Shown: positions 44,940 through 53,999, counted from the stretch's first letter. The stretch: 64,000 bases of DNA from CAVYUC01 sp963783085 (GCA_963783085.1 CAWAMJ010000013.1:26715-90714); one strand, 5' to 3'. Numbers and translations are program-made. Notes: generated by a model from the letters alone, not told the origin.

Positions 44940-46352
44940 ATGAAAGATCCAGATAAAAAATTAGAAAAAATCAATTTAAAAACCGGTTTTAACCGAAGGA
45001 ATTTTTTGCAAAAGACAGCGCTCGGTGGGTTGGGGATTGCATTTCTCGCCAAATCGAATGATGTTGCAGCAAGTGTTGAATATTCAACTCAAAACGTAAA
45101 AAGAAGTTCCAGTCCGACCGATTTAAAAATTACTGATTTACGTGTTGCCCATACCACTGACGGGCCGATTTTAAAAATGTACACCAACCAGGACATTTAC
45201 GGTCTGGGCGAAGTGCGCGACATTGCCGATCCTCGCTATGCGCTGATGCTGAAAAGTCGTCTGCTGGGTTTGAATCCCTGCAATGTGGAGCAGGTTTTTA
45301 AATCTGTCAAACAATTTGGCGACCATGGCCGACAAGGCGGCGGGGTTTCGGGTGTTGAAATGTGCCTGTGGGATTTGGCCGGAAAAGCTTACGGAGTGCC
45401 GGCTTACCAGTTGCTTGGCGGTAAATACCGCGATAAAATCCGGATTTATGCCGACACACCATCGTCAAAAGACCCCGAAGTGTACGCAAAAAGAATGCGT
45501 TCGCGAATGGAAAAAGGGTTCACCTTCCTGAAAATGGATTTTGGAATCGGACTGATCAAGGATATTCCCGGCGCATTGATTGGTGAAAAATTCTGGAGTG
45601 GCCAGAGTGAATGGGATCAAAGTAAATTAGGCAATCTAAGCAATACAAAGCATCCGTTTACAAGAATTCAGATTACCGATTTGGGGCTGGAAAAAATGGT
45701 GGCATATGTTGACCGGGTTCGCGAAATTGTGGGCTACGAAATCCCAATGGCAGCCGATCATTTTGGTCATTTTGATACCAATACAGCCATTCGGCTGGGA
45801 AATGCGGTGGAAAAATACCAGCTCGCCTGGCTCGAGGATTTGGTGCCGTGGTTTTACACCGAAAAATGGAAAGAAATCACGCAGAACATTAACACACCCA
45901 CACTCACCGGTGAAGATATTTTTGGCAAGGAAGCATTCATAAAACTCATCGATAATCACGCCGTTGATATGGTGCATCCTGATTTGGCTTCGGCAGGGGG
46001 CCTGCTTGAAACGAAAAAAATTGGCGATTATGCCGAAGAAAGAGGAGTTGCAATGGCCATGCATTTTGCCGGAACGCCGGTTTCGTTTATGGCAAATATT
46101 CATTGTGCTGCTGCTACTCAAAATTTTGTAGCGCTCGAACACCACGACGTGGACACGCCATATTGGGAAGATTATGTAACAGGGCAGAAACCGATTTTGG
46201 ACAATGGTTTTGTTGCCGTTCCTGAAGCGCCGGGACTCGGTATCGATTTAAATGAAGAAGTGGTAAAAGAACACCTGAAAGAAGGCGAAAAATTTTTCGC
46301 CCCAACCGATGAGTGGAACGAACGGAATTCGTGGGATCGCCAGTGGAGTTAG
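44940..46352 (+). CDS. Mandelate racemase/muconate lactonizing enzyme-family protein, Tat-exported
   Basis: An enolase-superfamily enzyme, which abstracts a proton alpha to a carboxylate of a sugar acid. A twin-arginine signal is seen near residues 17-40 (NRRNFLQKTALGGLG). The capping domain (YGLGEVRDIADPRYALML) and the barrel follow with GGVSGVEMCLWDLAGKAYG, KMDFGIG, MAADHFGHFD, AWLEDLVPW, TGEDIFGKEAF, VHPDLASAGGL and a late MHFAGTP His motif. The ligands (Asp, Glu, Glu) and candidate catalytic His/Lys residues appear intact. The ATG at 44940 is chosen over 44919 because of the -7 box. An RraA-like exported protein follows. The substrate is unknown. Confidence 0.88.
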   Translation: MKDPDKKLEKINLKTGFNRRNFLQKTALGGLGIAFLAKSNDVAASVEYSTQNVKRSSSPTDLKITDLRVAHTTDGPILKMYTNQDIYGLGEVRDIADPRYALMLKSRLLGLNPCNVEQVFKSVKQFGDHGRQGGGVSGVEMCLWDLAGKAYGVPAYQLLGGKYRDKIRIYADTPSSKDPEVYAKRMRSRMEKGFTFLKMDFGIGLIKDIPGALIGEKFWSGQSEWDQSKLGNLSNTKHPFTRIQITDLGLEKMVAYVDRVREIVGYEIPMAADHFGHFDTNTAIRLGNAVEKYQLAWLEDLVPWFYTEKWKEITQNINTPTLTGEDIFGKEAFIKLIDNHAVDMVHPDLASAGGLLETKKIGDYAEERGVAMAMHFAGTPVSFMANIHCAAATQNFVALEHHDVDTPYWEDYVTGQKPILDNGFVAVPEAPGLGIDLNEEVVKEHLKEGEKFFAPTDEWNERNSWDRQWS

Positions 46353-46554
46353 TTGTATTGATATTGCCCCGGCTGGCGCTGCCAACGGCAAGAAAACCTC
46401 TGTTGGCCTGGCACCAGCTGTTTTCGGAACGGTGATGAACATTACCGGTTCGTCGCTCGCCAACTGGTGGCGCAACAAACCAAACGGGGAAGAAATACAT
46501 GAGAAAAAAAATAAAATTACAGAAGGAGAACGGATAATTCAAAAACTAATTTAT
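46353..46554 (+). pseudogene. Orphan coding-like fragment between enolase-superfamily and RraA genes
   Basis: One frame continues open from the end of the enolase-superfamily gene into the RraA gene. It reads like real protein from CIDIAPAGAANGKKTSVGL through VMNITGSSLANWWRNKPNGE, with no start codon or stop of its own in this gap except at the ends. It is not recognised. It may be the 3' remnant of a deleted gene that once lay between its neighbours, or an unusually long in-frame leader. Confidence that it is a separate functional gene is low. Confidence 0.3.
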
Positions 46555-47475
46555 ATGAAAAAACTAATTCTTGTTATCGCAATCGTTACCGGATTAAATT
46601 GTTTTGTGCAGGCGCAAATAGAGCCATCGGAAAATTTAATGAAATTCTACACCCCAAAATGGGAAGGTGAACGTGATGCCGGCGGACGTCCGGTCGTACC
46701 CAACGAACTGCTCGACAGGCTGCTCAACCTTTCGATTGAAGAAGCCTGGGGCATTTTACGTAACGAAGGATACAACAACCAGTTCGAAGGGGGCTGGACA
46801 ACCATCAACGATAAACCATTCGTTGGCCGCGCATTAACTGTTCAATACTCTCCTTCCCGGCCGGAAATAAAGGAGCAGATTGAAGCGCTGGGTAAAGAAC
46901 AGGGTCGGATTGGCGCATCCAATTCCTGGCCCATCGACATGCTGAAGGAGCGTGATGTATATGTAGCCGATGGTTTCGGAAAAGTAATCGACGGAACATT
47001 AATCGGCGACAACCTGGGCAATTCAATTTATGCCAAATCAAAAACCGGAGTAATATTCAATGGTGGGGCCCGCGATTTGGAAGGACTTTCAAAAATCGAA
47101 GGATTCAACGCATTCACCCGCGGCTTCGATCCGTCGTATATCATGGAAATGACCGTTACCGGCATAAACGTCCCCATCCGGATAGGCAGGGCGGCAGTGG
47201 TTCCCGGAGATGTTGTTCTGGCAAAACGGGAAGGTGTTATTTTCATCCCGGCCCACCTGGTTCAAAAGGTGGTGATTACCGGTGAATTTATTGGCCTGCG
47301 CGACAAATTTGGGCACGAAATGCTTCGAAAAGGCGTTTATACACCCGGCCAAATCGATACAAAATGGACGGATGAAATAAAAGATTCCTTCATCAAATGG
47401 ATCGATACCAACGAAAATGAACTACCTATGTCGCGCAAAGAACTGGATGAATACATGAAAAACCGGACGTGGTAA
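46555..47475 (+). CDS. RraA-family protein with signal peptide
   Basis: The start is set at the ATG at 46555, which opens a signal peptide (KKLILVIAIVTGLNCFVQAQ). The mature part carries the RraA/HMG-CHA aldolase-like fold: ALTVQYSPSRPEIKEQIE, GDNLGNSIYAKSKTGVIFNGGARDLEGL and the late GDVVLAKREGVIFIPAHLV. The Gly-Gly-x-Arg-Asp residues needed by the aldolases are present. Cytosolic RraA binds RNase E, but most relatives are metal-dependent aldolases or decarboxylases. Export, and an adjacent exported enolase-superfamily enzyme, point to periplasmic sugar-acid chemistry. That function is inferred. Confidence 0.8.
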   Translation: MKKLILVIAIVTGLNCFVQAQIEPSENLMKFYTPKWEGERDAGGRPVVPNELLDRLLNLSIEEAWGILRNEGYNNQFEGGWTTINDKPFVGRALTVQYSPSRPEIKEQIEALGKEQGRIGASNSWPIDMLKERDVYVADGFGKVIDGTLIGDNLGNSIYAKSKTGVIFNGGARDLEGLSKIEGFNAFTRGFDPSYIMEMTVTGINVPIRIGRAAVVPGDVVLAKREGVIFIPAHLVQKVVITGEFIGLRDKFGHEMLRKGVYTPGQIDTKWTDEIKDSFIKWIDTNENELPMSRKELDEYMKNRTW

Positions 47476-47497
47476 TATTTTTACCGGCACCGTTCAG

Positions 47498-47537
47498 AAA
47501 AGGGAAAGTTTGCAAAATCTGCTGCTTTCCCTTTTTT
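47498..47537 (+). terminator. Terminator after the RraA-like gene
   Basis: AAAAGGGAAAG (47498-47508) pairs with CTTTCCCTTTT (47525-47535) around a 16-base loop that can form an inner GCA/TGC pair, followed by T residues. Confidence 0.75.
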
Positions 47538-47644
47538 CTTCAAACGTATTTTCGCCAGGAATACAAATTGACGTTAAAATGAAGGATAAAAACTTTGAAA
47601 TAACTGCATTGGATTACTTTTATGAAAAAATTCGTACCGCCGAA

Positions 47645-48067
47645 TTAAATTTGATTCATTCTTACTCCGTTTTCCTCCAGTTTTTTTTCCAAAACATCAG
47701 GTGAAACCGGACGGCCATTTTTAGTTAGTACTGTGGTTATTTTTCCTTTCACCATTGTTTTTTTATCGGTTTTACGAATTATTTCCTGGTTGAATATGAT
47801 CCGCAACCGACCTTGTTTTGCCATCGTTAACCGAACAATAAAATCATCTCCCGGTTGCAGCGAAAATTTGTAGTCGAGTTCAGCTCGAATAACCACTGCA
47901 TCGATTCCCTGGTTGTGCAGTTCCGCGAAATCGAGCCCCACCGAATTCAGAAATTTATGCCGGCAATGTTCCAGATAATTTTGATACACAGCGTTGTTCA
48001 CAATTCCCTGAATATCGCATTCGTAATCGCGGACTTGCATTTCCAGTTCAAAATCAGATTCCTGCAT
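47645..48067 (-). CDS. Hot-dog-fold acyl-CoA thioesterase (YbgC/FadM-like)
   Basis: A 140-residue 4HBT-type thioesterase, hydrolysing acyl-CoA esters. The motif RDYECDIQGIVNNAVYQNYLE contains the catalytic Asp and the conserved N-x-x-Y. The C-terminal beta strands (GRLRIIFNQEII, TMVKGKITTVLT) complete the hot-dog fold. Length is typical. Several metabolic genes follow one another on this strand upstream (CoA-binding protein, FAH-family hydrolase), but gaps argue against one operon. Substrate chain length is not readable. Confidence 0.88.
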   Translation of the reverse strand: MQESDFELEMQVRDYECDIQGIVNNAVYQNYLEHCRHKFLNSVGLDFAELHNQGIDAVVIRAELDYKFSLQPGDDFIVRLTMAKQGRLRIIFNQEIIRKTDKKTMVKGKITTVLTKNGRPVSPDVLEKKLEENGVRMNQI

Positions 48068-48082
48068 CTTTATATTTTTTGT

Positions 48083-48241
48083 TCATCTGCCTTCCAGTCT
48101 CACCCAAAGTTTCGTTGCGAATAACAAAACAATTACCAAAGCGGCAGCTATCATGTCGACGATACAGGAGGAGAAACCTGTTTCAGAATTAAAGGTATCT
48201 TCCCCGTATCTGTTGAAATGACATTCAGTTTTTTTTAAAAA
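48083..48241 (-). pseudogene. Short open frame encoding one membrane segment, no clear start
   Basis: On the minus strand a frame of about 52 codons reads through HFNRYGEDTFNSETGFSSC and then a hydrophobic span IAAALVIVLLFATKLWVRL, ending 15 bases before the thioesterase gene. The only in-frame ATG would leave 23 residues. It lies next to an eight-base A/T homopolymer. It may be a gene remnant or a small membrane protein with an unusual start. Confidence 0.25.
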
Positions 48242-48248
48242 GTCGAAA

Positions 48249-48719
48249 TTAATTTACAGAAGGCGCCATTTTCGGATAGCCGCCAAAAAATCTGGAAAGG
48301 AACCGGTGAAATTTATGCGGCCCTTTTACCGGATCGGCAAACATAAATATGCATTGTTTGTAAATCAGCGGAATTCCTGCTTCCTTTATTATCTGCACGG
48401 CGTCGGGTGTATCCGAGCTCTGCTGGATCCAAATCATCTTCACCCCTTTATTTATTGCTTGCCTGACGATTTGCAGCGTTTCCTTTTTTGGTGTAACCAC
48501 ATACAGATGAGCCACATCTTCGGGCAGCTCGTCTACTGCCTTGTAACATTTTACGCCCTGAATTTCGTCAGCGTGCGGATTGACGGGGTACAGATCGAAA
48601 CCTTTTTCTTTGAGTTCTTTAAAAACTGCGCCGCCAAATTTTTTTTGATTGCGCGATGCTCCTGCAACTGCCAGTTTTTTGGGTTCCAGGAACCGGTGGA
48701 TGTCATTAAGCGTTGCCAT
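48249..48719 (-). CDS. CoA-binding domain protein (YccU-like)
   Basis: The 156-residue protein consists of a single Rossmann-like CoA-binding domain: the opening KKLAVAGASRNQKKFGGAVFKELKEKG, DLYPVNPHADEI, VTPKKETLQIV and IQQSSDTPDAV. It belongs to the CoA_binding_2 family, small cytosolic proteins of unclear role that bind acyl-CoA or CoA. The last stretch (IYKQCIFMFADPVKGPHKFHRF) contains the conserved late Cys. It is 12 bases downstream of the FAH-family gene, indicating an operon. Confidence 0.88.
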   Translation of the reverse strand: MATLNDIHRFLEPKKLAVAGASRNQKKFGGAVFKELKEKGFDLYPVNPHADEIQGVKCYKAVDELPEDVAHLYVVTPKKETLQIVRQAINKGVKMIWIQQSSDTPDAVQIIKEAGIPLIYKQCIFMFADPVKGPHKFHRFLSRFFGGYPKMAPSVN

Positions 48720-48731
48720 AATTTTTAGTTT

Positions 48732-49346
48732 TTATTTAATACTGAAATCGAGTAGCTTGTTGTTTTCAAGGTAGCCTTCCAGATGATCGCCAATCTGAAC
48801 CGGCCCAACTCCGGCAGGCGTTCCGGTGTATATCAAATCGCCAATTTTTAAGGTAACGTATTTCGAAACGTGTTCTATAATTTCATCGAATTTGAAAATC
48901 ATGAGTTCCGAAAATCCATCCTGAACAGGTTTTCCATTGATATCGAGCCTGAAATGAATGTTTTGCGAATCGGTTAACCGCTTTACTTCAAAAAATTCGC
49001 TACTGATAACGGCAGCCTGATCGAATGCTTTGGCTTTTTCCCATGGCAGTCCTTTTTTCTTCAATTCGTTTTGTACATCGCGGGCGGTAAAATCCACTCC
49101 CAATCCAATTTCGTCATAATACCGGTGTGCAAAATTCCGGTCGATGTTCTTGCCTAAGCGTTTTATCCTGATTACCAGTTCAATTTCGTGATGTACTTCC
49201 TGTGTCCAGGCGGGAATGTAAAACGGGTTATTATTACGCAGCAACGCCGAATCAGGCTTCATAAAAAACACCGGTTCTTCCGGAATTTCGTTGTTGAGTT
49301 CCCTGGCATGGGCCACATAATTTCTCCCTATACAAATGATTTTCAT
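48732..49346 (-). CDS. Fumarylacetoacetate hydrolase-family protein
   Basis: A 204-residue FAH-fold enzyme, compact like YcgM/FAHD1 acylpyruvases. Metal-binding and catalytic signatures include GRNYVAHARELNNEIPEEPVFFMKP, HHEIELVIRI (the Glu pair), GVDFTARDVQNELKKKGLPWEKAKAFD and the C-terminal GDLIYTGTPAGVGPV. It likely hydrolyses or decarboxylates a 2-oxo acid such as acylpyruvate or oxaloacetate. It is followed by the CoA-binding gene after 12 bases. A -7-like TAACTTTG (minus strand, 49391-49384) lies upstream. Confidence 0.92.
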   Translation of the reverse strand: MKIICIGRNYVAHARELNNEIPEEPVFFMKPDSALLRNNNPFYIPAWTQEVHHEIELVIRIKRLGKNIDRNFAHRYYDEIGLGVDFTARDVQNELKKKGLPWEKAKAFDQAAVISSEFFEVKRLTDSQNIHFRLDINGKPVQDGFSELMIFKFDEIIEHVSKYVTLKIGDLIYTGTPAGVGPVQIGDHLEGYLENNKLLDFSIK

Positions 49347-49388
49347 GGTTTTTCTGAATTTCAGATGATTTGATATCGCAAGGCAAAG

Positions 49389-50195
49389 TTACTTATTCAT
49401 CATGCGTAATTTAATTTGCGTCAGCACTTTTTTGGTATACAGCGGAAATTCGCTGTTCATAATCCAGCCAAAATAACCCGGTTGTTCTGTCAACACCTGC
49501 TCCACCGGTACTCCTTTATTTTTGCCAAAATTAAAAACTTCGACACCGTCATCGTTGTAAATGATTCTTCCCACAAAATCTGCATTCCGGTCGTAACATG
49601 AAAACTCACTCAGTTTTTCCATATCGTTTATGATGGGCAACGATTTAGCACCTTTATGATCTTCGTATTCCACACCGTTATACATTTCGATTTGCGCTTT
49701 CAGTACTTCGTAAGTCGCGCGGGTATCGGCCATGGCATTATGTGCATCGAGTAACTTTTGATTGCAGTAAAATTTGTAAGCGGCGGCCAGTGTCCGTTTT
49801 TCCATCTTGTGAAAAATAGCCTGCACATCGATGAACTTTCGCTTTTTAAGATCGACATCGATATCGGCACGCAGAAATTCTTCAGCCAGGAGCGGAATAT
49901 CAAACCGGTTGGAATTAAAACCGGCTAAATCACATCCTTCCATAAATTTAGCCAGGTTTTTTGCCACTTCTTTAAATGTTGGTTTATCTTTCACATCTTC
50001 ATCGTAAATACCATGAATTACCGAAGATTCTTTTGGAATTGGCATTTCCGGATTTATACGTAAGTCCATTTCTTCTTCTGAACCGTTGCGGTGAATTTTC
50101 AGAAGTGCAATTTCAACTATTCGATCGTTGACAATATTGATACCTGTTGTTTCAAGGTCGAGAAATACAACCGGATTTTTTAATAAAAGCTGCAT
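49389..50195 (-). CDS. DnaQ-like 3'-5' exonuclease (DEDDh)
   Basis: The exonuclease domain carries the DEDDh residues: Asp and Glu in VFLDLETTGINI, Asp in GFNSNRFDIPLL and His/Asp in HNAMADTRATYEVL. The C-terminal 90 residues (VGRIIYNDDGVEVFNFGKNKG) form a small extra domain often seen in Bacteroidota DnaQ-like proteins. It may be the proofreading subunit of polymerase III or a free exonuclease. It lies downstream of dnaN on the same strand with a 90-base gap, supporting a replication role. Confidence 0.85.
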   Translation of the reverse strand: MQLLLKNPVVFLDLETTGINIVNDRIVEIALLKIHRNGSEEEMDLRINPEMPIPKESSVIHGIYDEDVKDKPTFKEVAKNLAKFMEGCDLAGFNSNRFDIPLLAEEFLRADIDVDLKKRKFIDVQAIFHKMEKRTLAAAYKFYCNQKLLDAHNAMADTRATYEVLKAQIEMYNGVEYEDHKGAKSLPIINDMEKLSEFSCYDRNADFVGRIIYNDDGVEVFNFGKNKGVPVEQVLTEQPGYFGWIMNSEFPLYTKKVLTQIKLRMMNK

Positions 50196-50285
50196 GATTA
50201 TGGTTTAAAAGAGAAGGTATCCGAAAAACCATTTTGCTTTATTTCTGATTTTTGGGATACCTTCAAAAATTTAATTTTTAAAATT

Positions 50286-51416
50286 TTATGCGTTTATCAT
50301 CATTGGCATTAACAGCATTAAAACGTCTTCGTCGTCATCTTCAGTTTCGGCTGGCAGGAGCAAACCTGCTCGCGAAGGGTCGCTCATTTCCACTTTTACG
50401 TCGGCAGCGGAAATATTAGCCAGAATTTCGAGCAAAAATGTTGATTTGAAGCCGATTTCAATCTCATCGCCATCGTAGTCGCAATTCAGCCTTTCAACTG
50501 CAGATATCGAGAAATCGATGTCCTGTGCCGAAACTACCAGTTGATTTTCGCTGATGCTCAACTTAACCAGATTACTTGCCTGATTTGAAAATACAGACAC
50601 CCGTTTTGCAGTATTATAAAAAGCCAGCCGATCGATGGTCATTTTGTTGGGGTTATTTGCCGGAATTACCGAGTTGTAGCTCGGATAATTTCCTTCAACC
50701 AAACGGCAAACCAGCTTGTAATTGCTCAAGGTAAAAATGGCGTTTTTATCATCAAATTCCAGTTTTACATCAAACTCTTCTTTAGGAAGAAGGCTTCTCA
50801 GCAAACTTGCCGGTTTTTTAGGCAGAATAAACGATGAATCAAATTCCGCAGTGGCGTCGCTTCGGCGGTAACGCACCAGTTTATGTGCATCGGACGCAAC
50901 AAAGCTGGTGTATTCCGGACCGATTTCTATAAATATGCCATTCATCACCGGCCGCAACTCATCGTCGGCAGTGGCAAATAATGTTTTTTCTATTCCCTTC
51001 TGCAATACTTTGTGGTTCAAATTGATGGACGATGCCGATTCTTCGTCAACCTGCGGCAGTTCGGGAAAATCTTCGCCATTCTGTCCCACGATACTGAATT
51101 TCCCGTTATCGGAAAAAATTTCAATGGCAAACGTTTCGGCATTCATCTGGAAAGTAAGCGGTTGTTCCGGAAACTCCTTCAATGTATCGATTAATAATTT
51201 TGCCGGGATAGCGATGGTTCCTTCACCTTCGGTATTATCCAGTTCCATGCTGGTAATTAACGTCGATTCAAGATCAGATGCAGTAATTTTAAGTTCCGAT
51301 TCGGTTAACTGGAATAAAAAATTATCCAGAATGGGCATGGTACTTTTACTGCTGATTACTTTGCTGATTGCAGCCAGATGGCTTAACAGGTCGGTACTTG
51401 AGACAACAAACTTCAT
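50286..51416 (-). CDS. dnaN: DNA polymerase III sliding clamp (beta subunit)
   Basis: DnaN forms the dimeric ring that tethers polymerase III to DNA. All three clamp domains are recognisable: the opening KFVVSSTDLLSHLAAISKVISSK, the middle KVLQKGIEKTLFATADDELRPVMNGIFIE and the late FKSTFLLEILANISAADVKVEMSDPSRAGLLLP. The C-terminus has the usual LMLLMPMM-like strand. Length of 376 residues is standard. dnaA and recF are not adjacent, so this is not the replication-origin region. A DnaQ-like exonuclease follows on the same strand. Confidence 0.97.
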   Translation of the reverse strand: MKFVVSSTDLLSHLAAISKVISSKSTMPILDNFLFQLTESELKITASDLESTLITSMELDNTEGEGTIAIPAKLLIDTLKEFPEQPLTFQMNAETFAIEIFSDNGKFSIVGQNGEDFPELPQVDEESASSINLNHKVLQKGIEKTLFATADDELRPVMNGIFIEIGPEYTSFVASDAHKLVRYRRSDATAEFDSSFILPKKPASLLRSLLPKEEFDVKLEFDDKNAIFTLSNYKLVCRLVEGNYPSYNSVIPANNPNKMTIDRLAFYNTAKRVSVFSNQASNLVKLSISENQLVVSAQDIDFSISAVERLNCDYDGDEIEIGFKSTFLLEILANISAADVKVEMSDPSRAGLLLPAETEDDDEDVLMLLMPMMINA

Positions 51417-51579
51417 AGTAAATATTTAATATAGTTTTTTATCAGATTCGGTATTTATTTTTTATAGAGCGCTGTAAAACAAGCGGTTTTGATTTACATT
51501 TGTGGCGGTAAACCAAGTACACGAATATACAAACTTTAATTATATATCCTATTCCGGAAAGTTTGATTTTTTCAGGCAT

Positions 51580-53991
51580 TTACGAACGGGTGTAGCGCCC
51601 CCTGCGGTAAACGTTATAGATAATCCCGAAAACCACAAGGATAAAAAGTGGCGCCATTATATTTAGCCACTGCCACATGGTTTTTTCCTCGCGCAGGCGA
51701 ACTTTATCGAGCAGGCGCAGTTTTTGCGTGCGGTTGCGAAGTTGCATAATTCCCTGATCGTCGTTTAAATAATAAATGGTGTTCAGCAAAAATTCCTTAT
51801 TTCCAAAGGTTTGTCCTGAGACACGATCAAACCCCAATTCCTGGATTCGCGGCGGATTGGTGGAATAATCCACTTCGTTTTTAATAATTCCACCGTCAGC
51901 AATAACGACCATTTTTGTAAACGGACTTTCCTGCACAACTGAAGAAGAAGGAAATCCGATTGGTTCGGTAAGCCGGTTACGGAAAACAGACGAAAACGAA
52001 CCTTCAATTAAAACACCTACAGGAATAAACGATTCATTGAACAGTTCGCGCGCAGGCGGATTATTTATATTTTCGAGGCTCACGGCGGACGGTGATTGAA
52101 CGGTGCGCGCATAGGGTGATGTAGAAAGTATCATGCTTTTTTTCAGCGTTGAATTTCCGCGGAGTGTATCGACAGACGAAACAAATTCTGCCAAAACCCG
52201 GTTCAGGTTGCGGCTTAGCGGATGGTTATCATTGGGGATGAGCAGTGGAGAATAGTACCAGGGATGCAAAGTAAATTGCGGCGGATTTCCCTGTGGCGCA
52301 GTATTCACCCGGAGTCGCGCACATTCTACGTCCTGCAAAAGTTCGCGGTTTAACCGCACACCATAATGAAAAAGCTGATCACCGAGGTTCAAATCACGCG
52401 GGAATGCAAATGTCATAAAACCTTTCGATAAACTGTCGAGGCTGACCTGCACCGGATCCACCAGCCAAACTATTTTGCCTCCCCTCATCAGGTATTGATC
52501 GATGAAATACTTTTCCCGCTCTTCGAAAGGTTCCACCGGATCGGCAACGATTAAAATATCCGCCGGATTTTCGTTCAGCAGCGAATCGGCGGGAATATGC
52601 GTTACCTGAAATTCCCCGGCCAGCGAACTGACAAAATCATACACCTGAAACTGGTCGGCTTCGCCTTGTCCTTCCAGAAAAGCAACAGCCGGTTTCTTTT
52701 CGCGCAACAATTTTTGAAAAGCATAAACAAGCTCGAATTCAACACTTTCAATGGAATGGTTAAAATTTGCTTCGTGGGAAAAGTCAGGATTGTATTTTAG
52801 GAAATTTACCGCAATTTCTCGTCCGTTGTACCGGATAACTGCTCCCGGGAAAATAAGTTTTGTGCTTACTCCCTGATCGGTTTCGCGCCTGAAACTGGTC
52901 GGTTTTATTCCTTTGCTAATGAGTTCCCTGATGAAATCTTCCCGTTTTTCTTCGCTGGCAATTCGGTAAGGATCCCTCACCTGAATTCGGATAGGTTCGG
53001 GAGAATATGCATTTAAAACTGCTATCTTTTCAAACACTTCTTCCTGCAGTTTTCGCAGTCCTGCTTCCAGTTCCCCTTCAAGGTAAAATTCAACCTCTAC
53101 CGGATGAACGAAATTCGAAACAATTTTTGTACTAACCTGCGAAAGTGAAAATCGTTTATCGGCCGTCAGATCGATCCGAAAAAGAAAATTACCTGAAAAC
53201 CAGAAGATAAACATCAGAACAATAAAAATAACTATCGAGTTGTTGCGGAATTTTTTTTGCTTCCATTTTTTGCTCCGAAGCGTTCCGACGGTAAACCATA
53301 AAAAAATAAATGTCATTCCTGTAAAATAGATAAGATCGCGCATATCGACCACACCGCGGGAAACCGACAGGTAATGATTGTTCATGCTGAGCCACGAAAA
53401 AAGTTGCTCCAAAACGTAAGGAATTCCTGAAGTGGCAATAAAATCGAATCCCTGGTAAAAAACAAACGACAGCGCCATAGCAAGAATAAACGAAACGATT
53501 TGGTTATCGGTAAGCGACGAAGCAAAAATTCCTATGGCAAGGTAAACAGCCGCCAGGAAAAAAAGTCCGATAAACGAGCCCCAGGTGGCGCCGGTATCGA
53601 TATTACCCACCGGATTTCCGAGCAGGTAAACCGACAAAAAATAGATGAGCGTGGGCAACAACGAAATGGCTACCAAAACCAAACCGGCCAAAAATTTTGC
53701 AAACACCAGCTTGAAATCGGACAGAGGGCGGGTAAGCAACAGTTCAATGGTCCCGCTGCGCTTTTCATCGGCAAAAAACCGCATGGTAATGGCAGGAATT
53801 AAAAACAAATAGAGCCACGGCGCCAGTGAAAACAAGCCTTCCAGCGTAGCGTAACCACTGTCGGGGATATTATAAGCGCCCGGGAAAACCCACAGAAAAA
53901 GCCCGGTTACCAGCAAAAACACCAAAATTGCGAGATAACCAATCAGCGAACCTAAAAACGCTCTAATTTCTTTTTTAAATAAACTGTACAT
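51580..53991 (-). CDS. GldF-GldG fusion (gliding-type ABC transporter permease and partner)
   Basis: Residues 1 to about 243 are an ABC-2 type permease of GldF type (six membrane segments, MRFFADEKRSGTIELLLTRPLSDFKLVFAKF). The remainder is GldG: a membrane segment near 255-272, RIDLTADKRFSLSQVSTKIV, a large extracytoplasmic domain (VAFLEGQGEAD, GGKIVWLVDPVQVSLD) and a C-terminal membrane segment (PLFILVVFGIIYNVY). In Flavobacterium johnsoniae GldF and GldG are separate and work with the ATPase GldA. Here they form one 803-residue chain with no internal start required. GldA is not in the window. A role in gliding or envelope transport is inferred from the family. Confidence 0.85.
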   Translation of the reverse strand: MYSLFKKEIRAFLGSLIGYLAILVFLLVTGLFLWVFPGAYNIPDSGYATLEGLFSLAPWLYLFLIPAITMRFFADEKRSGTIELLLTRPLSDFKLVFAKFLAGLVLVAISLLPTLIYFLSVYLLGNPVGNIDTGATWGSFIGLFFLAAVYLAIGIFASSLTDNQIVSFILAMALSFVFYQGFDFIATSGIPYVLEQLFSWLSMNNHYLSVSRGVVDMRDLIYFTGMTFIFLWFTVGTLRSKKWKQKKFRNNSIVIFIVLMFIFWFSGNFLFRIDLTADKRFSLSQVSTKIVSNFVHPVEVEFYLEGELEAGLRKLQEEVFEKIAVLNAYSPEPIRIQVRDPYRIASEEKREDFIRELISKGIKPTSFRRETDQGVSTKLIFPGAVIRYNGREIAVNFLKYNPDFSHEANFNHSIESVEFELVYAFQKLLREKKPAVAFLEGQGEADQFQVYDFVSSLAGEFQVTHIPADSLLNENPADILIVADPVEPFEEREKYFIDQYLMRGGKIVWLVDPVQVSLDSLSKGFMTFAFPRDLNLGDQLFHYGVRLNRELLQDVECARLRVNTAPQGNPPQFTLHPWYYSPLLIPNDNHPLSRNLNRVLAEFVSSVDTLRGNSTLKKSMILSTSPYARTVQSPSAVSLENINNPPARELFNESFIPVGVLIEGSFSSVFRNRLTEPIGFPSSSVVQESPFTKMVVIADGGIIKNEVDYSTNPPRIQELGFDRVSGQTFGNKEFLLNTIYYLNDDQGIMQLRNRTQKLRLLDKVRLREEKTMWQWLNIMAPLFILVVFGIIYNVYRRGRYTRS

Positions 53992-53999
53992 GACTTTAG

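Noticed and set aside
47510..47704. 64-codon + strand frame
   Set aside because: It starts in the terminator loop after the RraA-like gene, ends antisense to the thioesterase gene and resembles no known protein.
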